A stretch of 64,000 nucleotides of DNA from Chrysogorgia sp. JL179-B06. Its lineage: Eukaryota > Cnidaria > Anthozoa > Scleralcyonacea > Chrysogorgiidae. The notes beneath the pieces are model-generated. The model worked only from the letters and a program-made list of their open reading frames with translations. It was not told the origin of the DNA and did no database searches. The translations under genes and the position numbers were made by a program. Location: assembly GCA_035772405.1 (NCBI GenBank), contig JAYKKM010000191.1, forward strand, positions 1,517,501 through 1,581,500. Reading direction: 5' to 3'. Shown here one piece after another: positions 1-11,695 of the stretch. Position 1 is the stretch's first letter. Each line of letters starts with the position of its first letter.

Positions 1-520
<520 letters not shown>

Positions 521-1963
521 TGTTGCTGTAACTTTTATCTATTATTATTTACTTTTATTCTCTGATTTTTTAGTTATTTTAGTAGTAATAATATATATAT
601 TATTGTTATCAATGTGTTAGGGACTGGATCGAGCTCTAAGCCAATCAGAATCCAGTATGATTTGAATTGACCAATCAGAGCACAGTCCAGTCCGATCCCA
701 TATTTCCAGGAGGGTGTCCTACTTTTAAGGTGTGGTCACCCTGTAAAGAACGACCAGTGATCAAATCAGGGGGGAATATGCAACTGGTCGTGTACAAGAG
801 GTTTTTTTAATTTTTATATTATTTATGTCATGAAACCTGGTGTTGTTTTACGACCAGTTTTTTGTTGATCGTCCTTGAGTTTTACGACCAGAGAGATAAG
901 GAATGTCAATCAAGGTGATCGTATTAGGTTAATGAGATAGATATTATCAAAAATCTTGAGTAAAACGACCATCATACCTCACCAGATGTGATTTATACTT
1001 ACGTGTGCCATCCAAAAAACTTCATTTTTATTTGAAGAGTTGTAATGTTTTGAAATAAAAATAATCCAAAATCCAAAATTTGATTATAGAATTAATCATA
1101 GAAATTTCCGACACGGAGATCTTACCTCGACGCCATCTTATGACCGAATGACTGCTATTCCCTAGTTACGGTATTTTTAAAAATATGAGGCAATATCTCA
1201 AAAAATTATTTGGTGTTTTTGCGAAGTCTTCCAAAAAGTTTTAGAGCTGACATCCCCGAAAAAATGTTCTCAAAAATTGTAGATGAAATATTGCAAAAAA
1301 AATTAGAATTAATGTACCTTGGAAAAAGTTTTGGGGTTTATACCATAAAGTGTTTAAAAAAATAAGAAGAAATAACCCTAAACATTTTTAAGAGTTTGTG
1401 AATTAGGGTTTGGTATATAAGCAGGCTGGGTTTCATAATATTGTTCAGTTGGCTCCTGTTGTGTGTATAGCTTGCTTGTAAGTTGTACTTGGTACAAGAC
1501 TCTGAATTCTTCCAATGTTCCGTAGTATTTATTACTGAACTGCATTGGCGCGCGTTTACCCGTAGTTGAATTTGCAATTGGAATGAAATTGGCTCTGGTC
1601 CAAAGCGATAATCAGGTCATGCTTCATTCTATCAATTGCTTATTTTACGCCAGGGTTGTTCGTTAGCGTATGATGAAATAGTTAGCTATAGTAAAAACAC
1701 ACAGGACGCAGAAGTTTGATGATTTTTTTTTAAAACATGGAATATTTACAAGCAACAAAAAGATTTTTTACAAAAATATATAAAGACAAAAAGTTATTTA
1801 AAAACATAAACCCAATTTTCCGTTTCTATATTATTTTTGTCCTTTTTCAAAGAGGGATATCCCCCTACAATTTATAAAAATAAAAATCCATTTAATGCTT
1901 ACGCATTTTAATCATTTGTTGTGTACTTTCGAAGTACATAAACTGCTCACCGTTGGTGTCGAC
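521..1963. other. Gene-free flank left of the inverted repeat
   Basis: AT-rich sequence without a convincing gene. It contains two CCAATCAGA boxes near 640-680 and several scattered copies of ACGACCA in both orientations between 745 and 970, perhaps from a small decayed transposon. The only longer frame (1338-1577, minus, 79 codons) has no recognisable domain and is treated as chance. The region ends where homology to the far arm at 55435 begins. Confidence 0.6.
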
Positions 1964-2715
1964 AGTAGGTGACCCCCCCATTCACCGACCAAAGGGATGC
2001 CGACAGGAAGTGACTTAATAGGATTAAGTGTGAATAATAATGAGCGTTATTGAGCGTACGTACAGAATAATAATGAGCGTACGTACAGAATAATAATGAG
2101 CCGTTGCGTTCGTGAGTTGGTCTGCACGCAATATGTAAAGTGAACAAAAAAATGTCTGTTGACATCCCGTACAAGATTACTCGCAATACCAAAACAAAGG
2201 ACATTGAACTTAGCGTTCGACTGAACCTGCGTTTTCACCGCATATACATACAAAGAGATGAACCCTAATAATTTTGGTCCTATTATGACTTATCTCGTTT
2301 TAGTGTACACAATTCCTATGATGAATAAACACTTCGGGAAACAGTTCGAAGAACTGTTCAAGATCTCAAACATATTGAAAAAAATATAAAGTTAATCGTC
2401 TTGATTAAACTTGATGACTCGGCTATTTTATGACGCCGTTGTCATGATGTATATTCACGTTGTTAAGGTTAAGATTTGCATACATGACATGTTCATGAAT
2501 TTGGCCGAATTATCGCTAATTATCTTGCGTTAGTGTATGGGATTCGAATGGGGGAGAAACCCTTCGGGAAACAGTGTGAAGAACTGTTCAAGATCTCAAA
2601 CGCATCGACATATTTAGTTTTGGCGTAAAGTATTCTGAAGAAACCATTCGCAAAATGATCAGGAATTACAAAATAAGGCTTCCTGGCAGAAAAAGTATAA
2701 TATCTAAGAGTTTTA
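1964..2715 (+). repeat. Outer left-arm segment, pairs with about 54150-55435
   Basis: Inverted copy of the outer right arm; for example the stretches around GGGATGCCGACAGGAAGTGA and TTCGGGAAACAGT occur in both. This arm retains an uninterrupted site, GACGCCGTT at 2432-2440, where the right arm carries the foldback element at 54439-54983. It also has internal near-duplicates: the 'cttcgggaaacag ... gaactgttcaagatctcaaac' unit occurs near 2333-2372 and 2562-2600. No intact gene is seen. Confidence 0.7.
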
Positions 2716-3500
2716 AATTGGTTTAGTTTAGTTTAATTAGTTTAATTAAATTCGTCGCAAAACATCACATCACTATAAATAAATCTGCAAACATACTAAC
2801 ACATACATGGTTATGGTTGCGACAGGGGAAAAAACAGGATAATTCCCAATTGACATTTACCGCTTTAACATTAGTAAATATAAAAATCTCGATATAAAGG
2901 ACGCTACAAGACGCGTACACAAATACATATAATACATTAATATTAAGGAGGTTCATAAGATGTTAAATTTTCCTTGTAGTTTTTTGTCATTTGATTTCTA
3001 AATTGACTTGGTAAATGTATACGTTTTAAGCTAGATGGTAATTTATTCCATAGTTCAATGGATCTTGGAAAATATGATTTCGGATAGCAGTTTTGATTGT
3101 GAATTGATAGTGGACGGTAGTTGGTGATGTCAAACGTACGCGTAGTTATTCTTCGGATCTCGACAGGTGTAAGAAATTTACTGAAGTCAACATCAAGTTG
3201 GCCAATTCTATACTTGAACAAGAGAATCAGATCACTGATCTCTCTTCTAAATTCCAGGGGAAGCATATCAAGTGTTTCCAATCTACTCTTGTAAGTGATA
3301 TCATGGCTCGGGTAATTCAAGATAAATTTAGTTGCACGCCTCTGAACATTTTCAATGAGGTGGCGATGTTTGACTGTATAAGGAGACCAGATATTTGAGG
3401 CGTATTCAAGTATGGGTCTTACTAATGAAATGTACAGCAACTTACGTATCCTTGTGTCAATGATGTCACGTCCACAGACGCGCTTAACCAAGCCAAAAGG
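2716..3500 (-). mobile_element. LINE (CR1/L2/Jockey-like) 3' fragment
   Basis: A minus-strand frame at 2943-3502 encodes the C-terminal end of a non-LTR reverse transcriptase. Recognisable features are a VRPILEYAS block, the downstream NVQRRATKF segment, and a C-terminal SIELWNKLPSSL motif. The catalytic RT core is missing, so this is a 5'-truncated copy. The 3' end at about 2716-2760 is rich in TTTAGTTTAATTAG units. The segment is absent from the matching site in the right arm (near 54150), so it inserted after the inverted duplication or was lost from the other arm. A short TTGGTT match lies at the junctions; I could not define a clean target duplication. Confidence 0.75.
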
Positions 3501-4870
3501 TTGAACGGCTTTACTTCATAGAGAACGACGGAGCGAGGAGTTAGAACGAGGATATAAAGCGGACTAACTCTAGCAGCTTGAATAAATTTGTCCACCTGAT
3601 CTTAGATAAAAGCGTGGGAGCCATTAAGTGTAATTAAAGGATTACATGTTTTATAGCATAAGCATTCAAATCGGCAAAAATAACTTACCGAGTAATAGTT
3701 TTTGGGGAATTATCACTTATCTAACCCTAGTCTCGTGTACCTTTGGGACTCCCCATGGTATTGTATTAGGCCCGATAAGGCCTTTTGGCCCGTTCGTAGG
3801 AGGGAGTTTATACGGTCATCACGCTCCCATCTCTTGTCCTCGTGAAAGGTTCGAAAGTTTTCTTCGAAATGTAGGCATCAAGATTTGTAAGTCCGTAAGA
3901 ATCGTGATTATAAATGATTGATTTGAACAAATAACGTTCGAAACTAATAAAGTCCCTGTACAAGAACAAAAACCCTAACCATAACCATAACCCAAATAAA
4001 AACTCTAGTCCTAGCCCTGAAATAAAGGAATACTAACCCTACTTTTAAACTAAAGATTTCAATTATGTAATACACGAAGTAAGAGCCCCATTTTGACTGT
4101 TTGCGATATTCGCCTATTGAGGAAATTTCTAGCGGGGAATTCAAAATAGGGCTTTTTGGCAATGTTTAAAGACAGATATCTCGGACACGAATGTACAAAA
4201 TCGAAAACCGTAAAAGAACTTATCAGCTATTTTTGCGTCCTCTATACAGAGAGAACTAAAATTTATGGAGGATTTATATGACCGAGCTTTAAATTTGGCT
4301 GACTCAGTTCATTTTCAAAGTTATTGTGCACCTAAAAACCTGTATAGAAGGACATCAAAGATTGTTCAACGCAGGCGCGGATTTAGAAGTTAGTCGCATA
4401 AATTAGACACTTCATGAACAACCCTATTGGTTATGCTTTTCTTAAGAATAATTCAGAACAAAAACCTATCCAATAGGATTGTTATTCACAGGTATTTTGA
4501 ATTGCAAATTCTAAATCTAATTTATGCGACTAACTTCTAAATCCGCGCCTGCAACGGTATAAGTGTCCAAATAGATGGATTGAATCTTTAACGCGTTTAT
4601 GATGAAATGAAACCTAGCGACTTTAACGTATAACCTAAGGGATTCTCTGGACGAAGAGAAGCCGGACGAAGAGAAGCCGTACGAAGAACGAATTTTGAAT
4701 CGTATTGACTTGTCAAACGAAGCGAAGGTTGAGTGCTCACTTGGACAATAGCCCGTGGGTCGTTAAGAGGCATTAGTGGTGCAACTCACAAATATTTGCA
4801 TGTCTTGGGAATATTTAATTGCTTTGAGGGTACACACTAGGATATTTATGGGTAAACCGGCCCGTGTAGA
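3501..4870. other. Left-arm segment without a gene; holds an inverted sub-block
   Basis: Pairs with right-arm sequence from about 53000 to 54145. A sub-block of about 210 bases (3760-3974) lies in the same orientation as its right-arm partner (53671-53890), although the surrounding arms are inverted. Around 4380-4555 a stretch ending in TAAATCCGCGCCTGC is itself an inverted repeat. No convincing gene; the frame at 3646-3921 is judged chance. Confidence 0.6.
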
Positions 4871-4874
4871 CTCC

Positions 4875-7531
4875 TAACCCACTTTTCGCCATCTACATCA
4901 CAAAAGAACGCTTTGACAATCATGTTAATTTACTGCTATACTCTCAAGGGACCATTCGACATTATTGCCTCATCAAAGATTTGAATAAGTTACTTTGACG
5001 ACCAAAACCGAAGGAAGGCTCGAAAGTTTTATTGTCATTATTGTCTGCATGGATTCATCCGAGAATACCTTCTACAAGACCACGAACCACATTGCTGTCA
5101 ACATGGCCCACAGCGCATCGAACTCTCGAACGAAGAAAACGCAGCGCTTTTCTTTAAGGAATATCATAAACAATTAAAAGTACCTTTTGTCATTTATGCT
5201 GATTTCGAAAGTTTAACAACCAAGATCGACTCGGCAGCCCAGAACCCAGGAAAGTCTTCCTCTGAGAAGTATCAGCGCCATCAACCTTGCGGATTTTCCT
5301 ATGTGGTTGTTTCCTAAGTAGAACGATACTCTAAACCTCATGTCGTGTATCGTGGCGAGGACGCTGTCGACAAGTTCCTGGAGTGCTTGGAGACCGAACA
5401 GCAATATATTCAAGAGAAACTTGAGTTTATCGAACCCATGCGAATCGAGAAAAAAGAAGAACAGATGTTTCAAGATGCTACCAATTGCCATATTTGTGGA
5501 TTTGAATTGGGAGCCGATCGTGTTCGAGATCATTGTCACCTTACTGGAAAGTACCGTGGAGCCGCACATAATGATTGCAATTAAAACTATAGTTTTGCCG
5601 GACGAATACCTGTCATTATTCACAATCTACGCGGCTACGATTGTCATCTAATCATGCAAGGACTTGGTAAACTCAAGGACAAGAAAATTAACTGTATCCC
5701 GAACAACACAGAAAAGTACATTTCGTTTTCTATCGATAATTTAGACTTTATCGATTCTCTGCAATTCATGAACGCATCACTCGACAAGCTGGTTTCAAAC
5801 CTTTCCAAGGACGGTGCCGACAAGTTTTCCACCATCCAGAAACACATCGAGAATGATAAGATATCGCTGCTGTTGAGAAAAGGTGTCTACCCCTATGATT
5901 ATATGGATTGCCCATGCAGAGATTTAATGAGAGATGTTTGCCACCCAAAGAATCATTTTATAGCATATTAAATGATGAATAGATATCTGATGCTGACTAC
6001 GACCACGCGACGCGTGTCTTTGATTGTTTCAGCTGTCAGAACATGGTATTATCATGATTTATACCTCATGTCCGATGTCCTACTCCTTGCCGATGTCTTT
6101 GAAAACTTCCGAAATGTCTGTCTGAAAGCGTATAACTTGGATCCTTGTCACTTCTACACAAGCCCCGGTTTGGCCTGGCAAGCCTGTCTCAAAATGACTG
6201 ATGTCGAACTTGAACTCTTACAGACACAGATATGTACTTATTTATTGAATAAGGCCTTCGCGGTGGAATTTCAATGATCAGCAATCGTTTCAGCAAAGCC
6301 AACAACCCATATTTACCGACTACGATCCCAAGCAAGAAACGTCATATGTGATGTACCTCGACGCCAATGATCTATATGGATGGGGTATGTCACAACCTCT
6401 ACCAACTGGTGAGTTCGACTGGCTGACCGAACAAAAAATTTCCACACTCAACGTCGAAGGAATTCCAGACGATGACGAACAAGGCTGCATTTTAGAAGTT
6501 GACCTCTGTTATCCCGAAGAATTACACGACTTGCATAACAATTACCCTTTGGCACCCGAGAGAATGAAGATTTCACCGGAGATGTTATCGCCCTACTGTC
6601 AAGAATTGTTCAAATATTTAAACCTTGGTAGTGCAGCAGTCCCCAAGTTAGTTCCAAACCTTCAAGATAAGACCAAATACGTTGTCCACTACCGTAATCT
6701 AAAACAATACCTAGCACTGGGCGTGGAGTTGACCAAGATTCACAGAGTGTTGGTGTTTCAACAGAGTCCATGGTTGAAATCCTACATTGATTTCAACACC
6801 GAAAAACGAAAGCATGCAGCTAACGACTTCGAGAAAGATTTTTATAAACTGATGAACAATTCTGTGTTTGGTAAGACCATGGAGAACTTACGGAAGAGAG
6901 TAAACCTAGAGCTGGACAACGACAAAACTAAATTATCCAAATTAACTGCTTCTCCGTCTTTTGATTCCTTTCGCATATTTTCTAAGGACCTGGCAGCAGT
7001 GAATATGCGAAAGACCAAGTTGTATTTAAATCGCCCGATTTACGTCGGATTCACTATCTTGGATCTCTACAAGGTACTCATGTATGAGTTCCACTACGAG
7101 TAGATAAAGCAAAATATGGCCCCAGCGCGAAATTGTTATTCACAGACACGGATAGTCTTTACTATGAAGTAAAGACTGATGATATTTATCAGGACATGCT
7201 TCAAGATATCGACCAATTTGACACTTCCGAGTATACACAAGACCATCCTCTACACAGCACAGCGAACAAGAAAGTAGTTTGAAAAATGAAAGATGAAACG
7301 CATGGTGTTCCTATTCAGGAGTTTGTTGGACTCCGACACAAGATGTATTCAATTATGTACACAGAGTTCAACAAACAAGTGGAAAAGAAGACAGCCAAAG
7401 GGATTAAGAAGTCAGTAACAAAACGACGGATTCGGCATGCCAGCTACAAAGAGTGTTTATTTGAAAAGAAACAGACAAATGGCTACAATGAATCAAATTC
7501 GTAGTGAAAACCATGAAATATATTCAATTAG
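4875..7531 (+). pseudogene. Decayed protein-primed DNA polymerase B (old element, left arm, 5' part)
   Basis: Relic of a Polinton-type family B polymerase of a lineage different from the two younger elements. Recognisable pieces in order: an N-terminal zinc-finger-like segment near 5010-5060; the ExoI-type YADFES at about 5198-5215; a CHICGFELG/DHCHLTGKYRGAAH zinc cluster near 5488-5570; a HNLRGYD block near 5620-5640; SDVLLLADVFENF near 6070-6110; polymerase motif A (LDANDLYGWGMSQ) near 6356-6395; motif B (MNNSVFGKTMENLRKR) near 6850-6900; and GLRHKMYS near 7330-7350. Stops and frameshifts interrupt it, for example at 5581, near 5910, near 5980, near 6045, at 7101, at 7280 and near 7480. Several are shared with the right-arm copy. 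Polinton-A splits the gene at 7531; the last codons continue at 25776. Confidence 0.88.
7526..7531. repeat. Target-site duplication AATTAG, left copy
   Basis: AATTAG directly before the AGTAGTATAGAGAG terminus and again directly after the opposite terminus at 25776-25781. Six bases is the usual target duplication of Polinton integrases. It fixes the element borders to the base. Confidence 0.95.
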
Positions 7532-8018
7532 AGTAGTATAGAGAGTGGGGGTACGAGCCCAATTTTTGCACATTCAATGTTGAACGCGAATATAATCACC
7601 AAAACATTACCAAATTTCACCAAATCCCAAACCCCCCAAAGTTCGATGTCATTTCGGTAATTCTAAATTTACAATGTACATCAAATAAGACCACAAACTC
7701 GATTTATATGCTAATAATGTGACATTTCAATATTTTTGCATGTTTTTTAAAAAATAGAATGTGTCGTTTCACATTTTTCACATATTTAAAAAGAAAGTGT
7801 CGTTTCAACATTTTCACATTTCAACGTTTTCACATTTTTTTTCAACAAACTACTGCTGTCTCAACTCACGCGCGAAAAAAAACCACTAGATTATGATTCT
7901 AGTGGTGATGTTTATCCAAATGGATAGCGAAATGGTGCTCTTTTGATTGACTAACAATATTGGCTAACAAATAGCCAACTACTCTACGAATTAGTCTGTT
8001 TGTTCACTATTCTCAGTG
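7532..8018. repeat. Polinton-A left terminal inverted repeat
   Basis: Pairs with 25260-25775. By eye the outermost 270 or so bases differ at only about one position, while the inner part carries scattered substitutions and one fewer copy of a repeat containing the CGTTTCA / TGAAACG core. The repeat runs past the polB stop codon, so the last codons of polB lie within it. It also contains the CCACTAGA hairpin at 7883-7905. Confidence 0.92.
7883..7905 (-). terminator. Hairpin with T-run downstream of polB
   Basis: CCACTAGA and TCTAGTGG form a perfect 8-bp stem with a 7-base loop. On the minus strand, the direction of polB transcription, it is followed by eight T residues. The identical arrangement occurs in the other terminal repeat (25373-25403) after the last plus-strand gene, and in both ends of Polinton-B. 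It is placed like a transcription terminator or 3'-processing signal, but a replication role is equally possible. Confidence 0.5.
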
Positions 8019-11000
8019 GTATCTCTCACTACAATGTTTTTGTGACCATACGCGTAGGAGTCAATACCATTCTCTAAAAGGTATCGTTTGTCGTCAAAGC
8101 AGGACAGCGATACTTTATTAATTTCGTAGCTACCAATCTGATGTTTGACACTTCTAATGGTCTTCATTGTGTGTCGCAACTGTTTCTGCTTGAGTAACAC
8201 GCTTTTGTAATCTTCGTGTCTGATTACCTTTTTAATTATATTTTTTCTAATACCTTTAGCGGTTTTCCCGCCACCTCCACCCTCTTTCAAATAACTGTAC
8301 ATCTTACTGCGCAACCCAACGAACTCAATAATTGGCGTTCCAGCGCACTCGTCCTTCATCTTCCCAATAACTTTCTTATTCTCTCTAAAAAAGAATGGGC
8401 TGTCTACAGGGTAGTCGCTATTATCAAACTTTTCGCACTCCATCATAAAGTCGGAATAAACGTCGTCAGTTTTTATTGAGTACAACAGACTGTCAGTGTC
8501 AGTGAAGTGCAATCTACAGGTGTCGCTAGAGTACTTTTTCATAATATAATTGTAGTGAAAATTGTACATCAGCGTTTTACTCAAGTCTAGTATGCACATA
8601 CCCACATATGCAGGTCTATTTAGTGTCAGCGTTTCCTTAACCTTATGGACAGCGACTAAGTTCTCGCTAAATATCTTGCAAGACACAAACGTTGGCTTCG
8701 AGACAAGCTTTTCTAATTTCTTCGCAGTGGTCACTAATCTTACGTCCACACGCTTCCTCAAGTTTTCCATCGTTTTTCCGAACACGCTGTTGTTCATTAA
8801 CTTGAAGAAGTCCTTCTCAAAAGCGTTCTTAGCCGCGGTTCTTTTGACTGTGTTAAAGTCGATGTACTTGCCTAGCCACTTGGACTGGTCAAACTGTAGG
8901 ACCCTGTGAATCTTATTGATTTTTAATCCAAGATCCATGTACAACTGCAGATTTCCGTAGTGACACACATACTTTTTTTTGTCCATCAAATTAGTCACCA
9001 ACTTCTTCACGCCGCCAACACTCACGTTAAACTTATTTTTGATTTTCGTGCAGTACTCTGACAACATGTCAACGGTTATCTCCATCTTCTCGGGAGCCAA
9101 CGGGTAATCGTTGTGTAGGTCATGCAAATGGGCTGAGTACTCCAAGTCGACCTCGAGCAGTAAGCCTTTTTTACTACCGTCGTGATACTCACGCAGATTA
9201 ACTTTTTCTATTTCTTTCTCAGTCAACCACTTGAAGCCGCCCGTGGGTAGACTTCGACTCATTGCCCATCCATACAAGTTGTTGGCGTCAAGGTACATCA
9301 AATACTTCGACTCTTGCGTTTTATCATACCCCTCCATGTACTTATTATTCGCCACGCCATGTCTGTTGCAAATGTAGCTCACACCACCACGCATACCTAA
9401 TTCTACAAACTGGAACATGTCGATGTCAGACAATAACTCGAGTTCCACTCCAGTCATCTTTAGCATAGCATCCCAAGCCAATCCAGGCGATGTGAAATAA
9501 TGACAAGGGTCTAATTTATACTCGCGATGGCATGTCTCTCTAAAGTTCTCAAAAACGTCAGCGAGCAAGAGCACATCGCTTTTCAAATACAGGTCGTGGT
9601 ACCCACCCATACTTTCAACGTCGAAGTAGTCCCACACATCGATGGCGCGCTCATGCATTTCTTCCGTAATATGCTCATCATTCAGAATGCTGTAGAAGTC
9701 CTTTTTGGAGGGTAGCTCGCATTCATCGAATTTTTCAAAGGAGTCCATATAATCATAGGGATAGACCCCCTTTCTTGTCATAAGTGCCAACCCCTCGTCG
9801 CGAAACACTTCTGACGTGTACTTGAAAGCGTCCCTTGGTAGGTTCTTCACCAAGTTGTCTAGACCACTACTCATGAACTGAAAGCTGTCCAAGAACACCA
9901 AGTTTTTTCCAAGCATGAACGCCATGTACTTCTCCATGTTGTTTGGTATCACATTTATGTCTTGGCCAAACTTGCCAATCTCCTGCATGATGAAATGGCT
10001 ATCGTAGCCGCGTAAGTTATGAAAGATCACAGGAATTTTATCAGTCAATCTAAAGTTCACGTTACACTGACGATGTGCGGACCCTCTGTACTTACCTGAC
10101 ACGTGACAGTGGTCTCTCACTCTAACGTCAGCGCTGGTGTACTCAACGCTACAAATGTGACAACTCTTAGCCTCGTCGAAATTCTTCTTATCGACATCAG
10201 TCAGCGTCATTTCTTTGTTAAAGTGACTCTCAGATGTTTCTTTACAATATTCAACAATTTCTAACATCTCCCCGATGAACTTGTTGACTGCATTTTCACC
10301 ACGATACACTTTCACTGGCTTACTATACTCATTGTCATAGCAACAAACTAGTTTATACCCATAACCGCAGTCAACGTGTCTCTGGTAAGCATTTGTGTAG
10401 CTACACTCGCTTGACAGCTTTGCTGTGTGCACCTTCTGTGTGATAGCCTCAAAGTCTGCATACACCACAAATGGTACGTTTAGCTGCCTACTAAAATTCT
10501 CGTATTTCACTTTCGCACCTTTTTGCGGCATTTTAATAGCTTGCTTCCCATTGATGACCAAACATACTTCAACATGACTTTCAAGCACGTCCGCTCGACT
10601 AAAACACTGCAGGCAATGTCTACAAAAATGTTTTCTAGCCTTATGCTCTGTTTGGTGGTACATGAATTTGTTAAAATCGCGAATGTACACATAATGCTTA
10701 TTGCCCACGTCATTAGTTATCAACAACAAGTCCATGTGGTCAGGATACGTCTCCTTAGAAACGTACACAGGGAATGGCTGCTTATTTTCATACCCAAAAA
10801 CGTTTATGCTAATATCGTTTACATTCTCGATCTTGTTGTAGTCTTTAAGTGTGACTGGGAAGTCAATTCCGTCATAATTCAGCTCGCCGACATGTCTAGC
10901 GTACTTTGACGTTCTATCAGAGTGTTTTCCAACAGGAAATTTATGCGCTAGGTGACACCATCTAAAACACTCGTTGTCATCATCGTTATTTACGTTTATC

Positions 11001-11695
11001 AGACCCTTCTTACTATTACGCAACTCCTTTGGCAGCGTAATGTAGCTACTCCCACGCAAAGGTCTGTAAATAGCGACATTGACGTAGTGCGCGTCTATTT
11101 TGTCGATAGTCCATCCAGACCCCTCAGATAGCCACCCAGCTATCCGCGTCAAAATCTGCTCCGACCCACGATTGGCGACACCCTCAATGTCGTGGTCATT
11201 AATGACGACGAACGTTTCGCTGTTAAAGTAGGCAGTTTTGTACGTGGTCTTATTGAGTTCTAAAACTTTCTCAAAAGTGACCTTGACTGTCTCTACCACT
11301 TTCATTCCGTTGGTCTCACCTAGTTCACGTCTCAAAAGGTTGATGACAGCGCCTCTGCTGCCATTCACCTGATTGATGTCTCTGTCGTTAACCACCTCGA
11401 CTCCATAGGACCTTGTGAACCCTCTCAGCGCTCGATCCAACAGCCGTGGGCTATGGTCTTCAACTGTGGGTTGTGCCTCCTGGTTTCTGACAAGACGGTT
11501 GTGTGTCCGACTACCAACGTTAACTCGTCTGTTTGTTAGCGGATTAATAGTACTGACATTTGTCGTGTCGCTAAAAACACCGTCTCTAACAAGTCGATTG
11601 TAGACTCGCCCATGAACGTTGACTGCTCTACCTGTTAGTGGATTTACAACGGCTGCACCATTTCTAACAAGTGAGTTTTCTGTGACGTCACCCAT
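7991..11695 (-). CDS. polB: Protein-primed DNA polymerase B
   Basis: Replicates the element's linear DNA, presumably primed by a terminal protein. One uninterrupted frame of 1234 residues. Two tandem units of the form NPLTxRxVNV...NRLVR lie at residues 18-37 and 51-70, resembling the NPxTGR motifs of large DNA virus proteins. A C2H2-like finger (CRHCLQCF) is near 360. The 3'-5' exonuclease motif YADFEA is near 412, a CHIC...DHCHVSGKYRG...CN zinc cluster near 511-542, and the ExoIII-type YLKSDVLLLAD follows. Polymerase motif A (LDANNLYGWAM) is near 801, motif B (MNNSVFGKTMEN) near 966, DTDS motif C near 1068 and KMYSY near 1131. The start ATG at 11695 lies 14 bases from an AGTATATAG box. The last codons are inside the terminal repeat. 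This family usually runs to about 1000-1300 residues. Confidence 0.97.
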   Translation of the reverse strand: MGDVTENSLVRNGAAVVNPLTGRAVNVHGRVYNRLVRDGVFSDTTNVSTINPLTNRRVNVGSRTHNRLVRNQEAQPTVEDHSPRLLDRALRGFTRSYGVEVVNDRDINQVNGSRGAVINLLRRELGETNGMKVVETVKVTFEKVLELNKTTYKTAYFNSETFVVINDHDIEGVANRGSEQILTRIAGWLSEGSGWTIDKIDAHYVNVAIYRPLRGSSYITLPKELRNSKKGLINVNNDDDNECFRWCHLAHKFPVGKHSDRTSKYARHVGELNYDGIDFPVTLKDYNKIENVNDISINVFGYENKQPFPVYVSKETYPDHMDLLLITNDVGNKHYVYIRDFNKFMYHQTEHKARKHFCRHCLQCFSRADVLESHVEVCLVINGKQAIKMPQKGAKVKYENFSRQLNVPFVVYADFEAITQKVHTAKLSSECSYTNAYQRHVDCGYGYKLVCCYDNEYSKPVKVYRGENAVNKFIGEMLEIVEYCKETSESHFNKEMTLTDVDKKNFDEAKSCHICSVEYTSADVRVRDHCHVSGKYRGSAHRQCNVNFRLTDKIPVIFHNLRGYDSHFIMQEIGKFGQDINVIPNNMEKYMAFMLGKNLVFLDSFQFMSSGLDNLVKNLPRDAFKYTSEVFRDEGLALMTRKGVYPYDYMDSFEKFDECELPSKKDFYSILNDEHITEEMHERAIDVWDYFDVESMGGYHDLYLKSDVLLLADVFENFRETCHREYKLDPCHYFTSPGLAWDAMLKMTGVELELLSDIDMFQFVELGMRGGVSYICNRHGVANNKYMEGYDKTQESKYLMYLDANNLYGWAMSRSLPTGGFKWLTEKEIEKVNLREYHDGSKKGLLLEVDLEYSAHLHDLHNDYPLAPEKMEITVDMLSEYCTKIKNKFNVSVGGVKKLVTNLMDKKKYVCHYGNLQLYMDLGLKINKIHRVLQFDQSKWLGKYIDFNTVKRTAAKNAFEKDFFKLMNNSVFGKTMENLRKRVDVRLVTTAKKLEKLVSKPTFVSCKIFSENLVAVHKVKETLTLNRPAYVGMCILDLSKTLMYNFHYNYIMKKYSSDTCRLHFTDTDSLLYSIKTDDVYSDFMMECEKFDNSDYPVDSPFFFRENKKVIGKMKDECAGTPIIEFVGLRSKMYSYLKEGGGGGKTAKGIRKNIIKKVIRHEDYKSVLLKQKQLRHTMKTIRSVKHQIGSYEINKVSLSCFDDKRYLLENGIDSYAYGHKNIVVRDTTENSEQTD

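Noticed and set aside
3646..3921. 91-codon plus-strand frame in the left arm
   Set aside because: It crosses the border of the inverted sub-block, is not conserved as a frame in the right arm and matches no domain.
8216..8479. Plus-strand frames of 60-130 codons throughout polB (for example 8216, 8562, 10523)
   Set aside because: They lie antisense to a fully supported coding frame with polymerase motifs and have no domain of their own.
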